64,000 nucleotides of DNA from assembly GCA_949361645.1 (NCBI GenBank), contig OX442422.1:5827642-5891641 (forward strand), in the 5' to 3' direction. This DNA is from Spongilla lacustris (lineage: Eukaryota; Porifera; Demospongiae; Spongillida; Spongillidae). Numbering within the stretch: the first letter of the stretch is position 1; each line of letters starts with the position of its first letter. The position numbers were made by a program, and so were the translations under genes. Under the pieces are notes generated by a model. That model was not told the origin of the DNA. It ran no database searches and saw only the letters and a list, made by a program, of their open reading frames with translations. This document shows, piece by piece, positions 57,720-64,000 of this stretch.

Positions 57720-58045
57720 TTGCTATCTCTGTCCAGAAATTATGGCCATGATGATGGAAAAACCAACGGGGAGTTATTTATACCTAACGCTATAACCACT
57801 TCCCAAAGCGGGAGTCAATTTTGTCTAGGTGGAGAATCATATACGCATGTATGCCTTGGCAAGATTAACTGGGGAGTTAAAATTATGCCTTTTGTTATAA
57901 TAACTCCAGGGAGTCACTTTAATCAGGGGGGAGTCATGTATGCCTAGGTGTGAATAACTGGGAGTCAATATGCCTAGGCATATATGACCAGGAGTCAAAT
58001 ATGCCTAGGTGCGAATGACTGGGGGAGTCAAAATTTAGGGAAGTC
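57720..58045. repeat. Degenerate 25-35 bp tandem repeat GGAGTCA-TATGCCTAGGTG-GAATGACT
   Basis: At least six units of GGGAGTCA(A/T) followed by ATGCCTAGG(T/C) and a palindromic CCTAGG, from about 57760 to 58040, related to 55945-56015. Confidence 0.75.
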
Positions 58046-59541
58046 ATTGGCGACTATGACAACGGTGCTGTGTGGAATGCATTTGAGCATGTGTTATATG
58101 TGTAACTTTATTCCAGCGTACAATGGCTTCTACCTAATTTTGTACATTACAATGTAACTGTGGTGGTTAAATGTATTGTAAAGCACTTTGGTAAATTAAA
58201 GACATAAAACACGGAAAGCCTATAGTGCCTTAGGGTTACCAATACCACACAGACAGGTACGTATACATGTACAGATATCTCATCACGATATAGATCAGCC
58301 ATATGCATAAGCCATGCCCAAATGAACTGGGCCATGCCCAGCAGACCTAGCCTAAATTCCTACAGTCCAAATAGTTGAAGGTCTTTCTTCTAGTATGCTG
58401 GAGGAGCATGAAGAAACTTTGTCACATACATGTAAATGACCATCCATACTCAAACAATTTTTTTTTTCCAGGGAGGGGGGGATAGCAGGGTGTCATTCAT
58501 GTAAGCATCACATTAAAGTATTGAGTATAACAGTGCAATTTGACACCATGCAGACTTGCTTAATATTTTGGGAGGGGCTTAATCTAACTACAGCGCCTAG
58601 CCTTCACATAGAACAAAGCGGACACAGGGCAACTCCGTCTTTAAAGTGATACAGCACAGCGTCAACTTAACGTCAGCATGGTCCAAATGCATGTCATGTT
58701 ACTCAAGTCAGTGAGCTAAGTGGTATTCTGGTTCCTTCAAGTCCTGCAACCATGACAGGGATCACTGCTATATAAATATTGAAACACAACATTCAGTTGA
58801 AAATGGAAATCAAGTAGGGTGTGTAACTCCCTGAATAATGAAAATCGATTTATTTATTTTTCCGAATACCTAACACTAATTAATTGTTTTTCTGGATCTG
58901 AAAAATCGATTTTTCTGAATAGGTTTTGACAATTTGCGAGCCTGTGCTATATCAACATGTACACATCACAACAGACACCACTACACATCATACCAGGCAC
59001 CCTCCTACAACAACCACAAATACCTACGCTGCCAAACAACAAAAGAAGCAATAGTCGTTCCTTTAAACAACACCTCAAACAGAACTAGTCCATAAAGAAT
59101 GCTGTTTTCCACACCCTTATCTACAGCTATGTGTATTGTTCGTACGCAGCAGCTGCCATTAGTTGTTTGAAACCAAGCAACGTACGCGCGTGCTCCGTTA
59201 ATAAATAAGCCTTGCCTTAATCTACCTGAGGTGTGTACACATGCATATCCAGCCTTTGTGCACACCTCAGTGCATTAATGATTGTAAGTGGATTAAATAC
59301 TGCATCATTCTACATTTCCTCATGTAACTGCTTGTGATACCGTCATACTCACACTCCCTTAATTATCTAAATCTAGTGGTGTAACACATTCAATTGTATT
59401 TCCCTGTAATGTCTGGTGAAGAAGCTCAATTTACCTGTAACTTTTTATGCATGTGCCATTTTGCAATCACAGTATTTGACAAAAATGTTATTATAAGCAA
59501 TAAAAAATAAAAAACAAAAAATGACATATCATACATTTGGA
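58046..59541. other. Intergenic; 58060-58250 is part of the segmental repeat family
   Basis: 58075-58200 resembles 19575-19680 and 50175-50290 (GGAATGCATTTG, GTGTAACTTTATTCCA, ACTGTGGTGG). No gene recognised in the rest. Confidence 0.5.
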
Positions 59542-60056
59542 TTATCTATATACATGTACATCTCTGAATTGTGGCAACTGGCTAATGAAAAAATCCATAC
59601 GATCACACATGTCTTTTTTCCCTATCTCCTGCAATGCTTCCTTAATCCAGCTAAAATCTGCCTCTTTTCCAACTTTACGCTTCCAAACTTCAAATACCTT
59701 GGTTGTTAGATGCATTTTACATATTTCACCCTTTTCAAATCTGCAGCTTTGGATTACAGCTTCATATGATGGTTCGGAAATTAATTTCATGGCTACCTTG
59801 GCAAAATCGTCTGGGGAGAGAGACACTATGTGGTTTTCAAAGAAATTCTTTAAGCACATCAGATTTTCATCCAATTCTGAAATATCAGTTGGTGTGGGTA
59901 ATGTTCGTTGTCGAACAGACTGCAGTATCCTAGGACCTTGTTGAACACAATATCCTAGCATTAGAAGTCACGTTACAATTTACATGTCTACAGCTATAGT
60001 AATGCATTTACCTTCTATTTCAACAGCTTGAACTGGTTCTTCATACTCTGGGGTAC
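59542..60056 (-). CDS. Last two exons of a Death-domain-like protein gene
   Basis: Minus strand. Exon 60012-60056 (45 bp, acceptor CACTCAG, donor GTAAATGC) reads TPEYEEPVQAVEIE in phase 1-1. Exon 59542-59954 (acceptor TTCTAATGCTAG) continues in frame and ends at TAA 59542. The second exon encodes about 137 residues. From PTDISELDENL to KKDMCDRM it has the helix spacing of a death-fold domain: FAKVAMKL, then VFEVWKRKVGKEADFSWIKE and ALQEIGKKDM near its end. Such domains mediate signalling-complex assembly. Upstream exons are not identified. The short acidic exon resembles 14753-14791 of the CARD-type gene, suggesting related architecture. Confidence 0.6.
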
Positions 60057-60952
60057 CTGAGTGAAAAGGTATATGGATGCGTGGATATATAATACATGTA
60101 CATGCAATGGTAAATTATAAGTGCTGTGAATTACAGACAAATAGACAATTGTAAAATCTGCTAAAGCCCTGGGTGCACAAACGTTTGGACCAAAAGCAAA
60201 TCTATATTAGCATATGTGCTAGCACCACAATAACAAGAAAATGAATGGCAATTCCAGAAATGTTAAAGCATCTCATCCCTGCATGTGTGTGCTGCTGTGG
60301 GTTCCAATACAAAGTTTTTGGTGACCTTCAGGTCGAATATTGCTGCAAATAAACATAATTGTCTCCAGCTCTCAGCCTCAGCCACACAAGGAACCTCATT
60401 GCAAGCAATCTGTGGTGCCTTTGTTGGCGTCGGGTTTGCAGTTTGAGTTGTGTATTATTGTCAGATGGTGACTGGCTTTGAGAGCTGGATCGATGGCACT
60501 AATGCTCACATTAATTGGCTTGATGGACTCTAGACCCTTTTGGCCATCATGAAAAAGCTAATATATGTATGAACATGAATGATCATTGTTTTTGCATTTA
60601 TTCATGAGGGAAAATTCACCTCAGAAAATAGTGCGGAGTTGGGAGAACAAGACTATGATGTGAACTATGTGCAATAGTTGAATGTATAAGAGCCGTAACA
60701 ATGTTATTGCAAATTCTCCTTGCACAAAAGAACCCACAATGTACATGTACTCAACAATGACTACACAAGCACAAAGCCAATGACAATATAGGACTACAAA
60801 GCTGATGTTGCCTATATACAGAGTGCACATGCCTGGTTTGGATTTTTTTGTTTCCCTAAAGGGTGCTGAGCCTCACCTCCACTATCACTGAATACCTCCA
60901 CAAATTACCCATGCAGTCACACCACTTCTGATGTGATGCTGCTGCCTGGGCA
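60057..60952. other. Possible intron; no exon fixed
   Basis: A minus-strand open stretch at about 60300-60470 (NPTPTKAPQIACNEVPCVAE) lacks clear boundaries. Nothing else is supported. Confidence 0.3.
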
Positions 60953-61650
60953 TCAGGGGCGGATTTAGGGGGAGGGGGGGGGGGGTCCAGGGGGTCCGGA
61001 CCCCCCCCCCCCCTTTCCTATATGAAGAATGACATAATGCATAAGAATGATGCATACTGTAATCTATGCAACGTTCTGCATGTTATCATCCTTGGATTTG
61101 CAGGCTTGCATATCGTTAGCGTTCTAGCCAAGCGAGATCTATATCGATCTAACTAAAAACGAAATTTAATTTTGCATGTGTGGTTAATTAGTATTTAATG
61201 CGATCGAATGGTGCGTGTGAGCAGGAATTGAGGTAAGCTATCAAAAGATGTGAATGGGATGGGGGGGGGGATCTCAGATTCTTTTCCTCAGAAAACAGGT
61301 AGCTATAGAGCTAAACAAAATAAAAGTACTAACAAAATAGTAAAACATACATGAGTTGTTTATAGACCGACATGTACATGTAGCTGGCGCATGGCCACAT
61401 GCACTCTTCGGTCACAAAATCACAAAAACTTTGCGTCACGAAGTAGCAGTAGGAACCATAGTATTGTGAAAAATGAAGAGTTTGTATTGGTGAATTTCAT
61501 GCTAAATAAACGCAAAAGCAAAAGCTGCTGGGGCTTCGCCCCAGACCCCCTTGCTGTCACGGGAGGGGGCACGCCCCCTTCCGTACCCTCCCCCAGTTGT
61601 GAATATATTTATCGGACCCCCCCTTTCCCAAAACCCTGGATCCACCCTTA
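60953..61650 (+). mobile_element. CAGGGG-ended non-autonomous element, about 700 bp
   Basis: Starts CAGGGGCGGATTTAGGGG. The far end is CCCTGGATCCACCCTTAG, whose reverse complement begins CTAAGGGTGGATCCAGGG, an imperfect terminal inverted repeat. It contains a GGGGTCCGGACCCCC palindrome and GGGCTTCGCCCCAGACCCCC. Partial inverted copies lie at 10897-10957 and 11071-11690. CAGGG ends recall hAT elements, but an 8-bp duplication is not visible. No transposase. Confidence 0.65.
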
Positions 61651-62905
61651 GCATAATAGCAACAAACCACAAGGATGTTGCTAGCTCTTGGAGGATACCA
61701 TGGGGAAATGGGGTTATTGAATCAGATATAATTGATTAATCTATGCATATTTACAACTGACATATGCATATACACATTCCAGCATATACGAAAAAAAAAA
61801 TGTACGCATATACATGTACATGTACATGTAGTAACGATTACATAATACATAATTTGCCTTATGTGACAAAACGTCACCTCTGAATCAAATTTGACCCCCC
61901 CCCCCCCCCCCCCCCCCCCCCTTCCCCTAAGGTTACATAGGCCTACATGTATATTATCTTACAATTGTACATGTACATGTGATGGGACAGCCAAACACAT
62001 GCAATTGATCAATCCCTTAAGTGATGCTATACTCTTTTGACTGACAGAATGCTTGGACTATTTGGGTTGTGCTCTCATAACTGATTTACAGTTGTATCTA
62101 TTTGTATCAGTTCCCTATTTCTCTAATTAATGCTCATATGCTCCATCACAAACTTACCAAGATTTTGTTCTGCCAAATGATGGAATGGTATAGGTTCATT
62201 GGGTCGCTCTCTTAAGCCTGACACATATATATGTCCTCAACTGCCATGTTCAAGGGAATGTTTTTTTAAAAAGTGGCTGAGTGATGGCACTCAAACATAC
62301 AATAGTTTGACACACAAAATCATCATGCACTGTGAGTTTCATGCACTGCATGTACATTCACATGCACTTGATTACAATGTATGTATTTGTTACAAAAGGA
62401 AAAGGCTCCTTATTTAAAACTTGCATCAGATACAAGAGATAAGGTCTGTATGGAGCTCGTTATGAGCCACACATCTATAGACATCTAATTGCGATAAGCT
62501 TCATGATCCCCCTGACCCCACTCGCCATAAATGTCACTACCCGAGGGACAGACTCAACCCTTTGAGCTATTTAAACCATTGCTGTACTTGTTGTGCTTCA
62601 CTGGCATTACTTCAATTGATTTTATGGGTATCAATGACCTAATGCACACACTTTCAATCAGCCTGATAATGTACCAAAAGCATTAGCTGATACACCTGTG
62701 CAGACTTTTAGTTATATATGAAGCAAAGAGAACGTTCATTTAAAGCTTGAAATGCTAAGATTCACACCACGCATATGTGCCAGTGGATGTATAATACATC
62801 ATCTACATGTACAGTGTAACTACACATCATAACTAAATATTATATAGGCCCTAATTAGCATTAACATGTGATCTATCATGAATAGCATGAGATTATTGTC
62901 TAATA
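61651..62905. repeat. Intergenic; poly-C run 61895-61921
   Basis: A 27-base poly-C run and TACATGTACATGTACATGTA at 61812-61831. No gene recognised. Confidence 0.6.
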
Positions 62906-62908
62906 CGG

Positions 62909-63076
<168 letters not shown>

Positions 63077-63201
63077 TAAGACTAAAACATACGCACAATT
63101 CAAATGTTGATGAGCTTGTTATTCTTGGAAAAGCAACTGACAAGTATCGATCATGCATGAATAGTTATATCTAATGAATATTAATTACTTTGGGTATGCC
63201 A

Positions 63202-63240
<39 letters not shown>

Positions 63241-63904
63241 AATGCCCCCCCTTGCCCCAATGAGCGGACGCCTATGTTTGGGGTCTGGGATTCCCCCGCC
63301 TCGATCAGGCGTCGCGGATATGGGATCGTAATTTTAAATGTTGATGTAGGATTTCTAGACAGCATATTACATACCTACACTTAGCAATTTCATGCAGGTA
63401 TACGTTGTAGGTGGATATAATGTAGGTCTGTATTTTTTGTAAATTAACAACATATAAATAACATTCTCTCTGAGAAAGTTGGTTGAATATAGGATTTGAA
63501 GGCAATGGTGGTGTAAAAAGGAAGGGAACAAAGGATCAACGATGATACGATTTTTTTTTAAAATCTAATCTTCTCAACACATGCACACAACAGCAACACA
63601 CAAACACAAATTCTAAAATAGTATACTGTTTGTAGCATATAGCACAATACTTTTTAATAACGTTGCATTTCCTAACTGTCTTATTAACTGCAATGGACAA
63701 TTGTTATTTAATATCATTAACCATTTGCTGTGGAAGTTTGCTTGTTGATTGATTGATTAATTGATTGATTGACTTGTCTTTAGGTACTTTACCGTTCTTA
63801 GGCATATTTTAATACTTGCCAGTGTGCACCAGAACTAAGTCGTAAATGGTGTTGCAGTTTGGGAAGTCTACTGACTAGAAATGGGTATGGAAACTTAGGC
63901 CCGG
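63077..63904. repeat. Poly-G run 63202-63238 and flanking G/C-rich palindromes; (ATTG)n at 63744-63772
   Basis: A 37-base poly-G is followed by CAAATGCCCCCCCTTGCCCC. A short GATTGATTGATTAATTGATT tract lies near 63747. No gene. Confidence 0.85.
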
Positions 63905-64000
63905 GCCGCCCGGCACGCACGAGGCGATATCGCTGGCAACTAATCGCCAGGAACAGCCGTAAGCGATATCGTCTAGTGTGTGCGTGTATGTTTCTGGCGA
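63905..64000. other. GC-rich inverted repeat at the window edge
   Basis: GCACGCACGAGGCGATATCG and, inverted, CGATATCGTCTAGTGTGTGC flank a short spacer. Composition is GC-rich unlike the neighbours. The structure may continue beyond the window and could be the end of an element. Confidence 0.4.

Overview
This window is eukaryotic nuclear DNA, AT-rich and intron-rich, almost certainly from an invertebrate animal. A demosponge is my best guess. The grounds are the dispersed palindromic TACATGTA/ACATGTACATGT words, single-repeat ankyrin exons, CARD and Death domain exons beside a Cys-rich domain I associate with sponge proteins, and a retroelement type common in sponges and corals. No bacterial operons, rRNA or convincing tRNA were seen. 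Species is inferred, not proven.

Layout. 0-8 kb is mostly degraded transposable elements: a LINE-type C-terminal fragment at the left edge, a hAT-like transposase relic (3.2-4.3 kb), and a Ty3/gypsy relic (4.5-8.0 kb) interrupted by a 1.3 kb inverted-repeat element. From 8.7 to 16.8 kb (minus strand) there are phase-compatible exons that may form one gene: a CARD first exon, short linker exons, and an 833-bp exon with a Cys-rich motif. A second LINE fragment lies at 16.9-17.3 kb. A perfect (AC)n run of about 890 bp lies at 20.8-21.7 kb, flanked by unidentified exon-like pieces.

From 23.6 to 48.7 kb is the most informative part. A minus-strand gene (39.57-48.67 kb) can be read as 11 exons, every one a multiple of three and in phase 0, each encoding one ankyrin repeat (389 aa). 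A second, decayed copy lies to its left, but its two halves are now in opposite orientations (23.99-25.00 kb minus, 29.5-33.02 kb plus), with a broken Ty3/gypsy element between them. A single inversion of about 25.00-33.02 kb explains both the split ankyrin exon and the split gypsy integrase. The gypsy element also carries a fold-back of its gag zinc-knuckle region and a head-to-head integrase/gag junction.

From 49 to 64 kb there are segmental repeats, a small inverted-repeat transposon family (TAGTCT ends, 9-bp target duplications in two cases), one member of which carries a RecQ-type helicase fragment, a gypsy integrase relic (56-57 kb), a Death-domain-like terminal exon pair (59.5-60.06 kb), a copy of a CAGGGG-ended repeat (60.95-61.65 kb), a (CA)n tract and a 37-base poly-G run.

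How parts relate. CARD, Death-like and ankyrin modules within 60 kb fit an animal innate-immunity or cell-death gene neighbourhood. Co-function is inference only.
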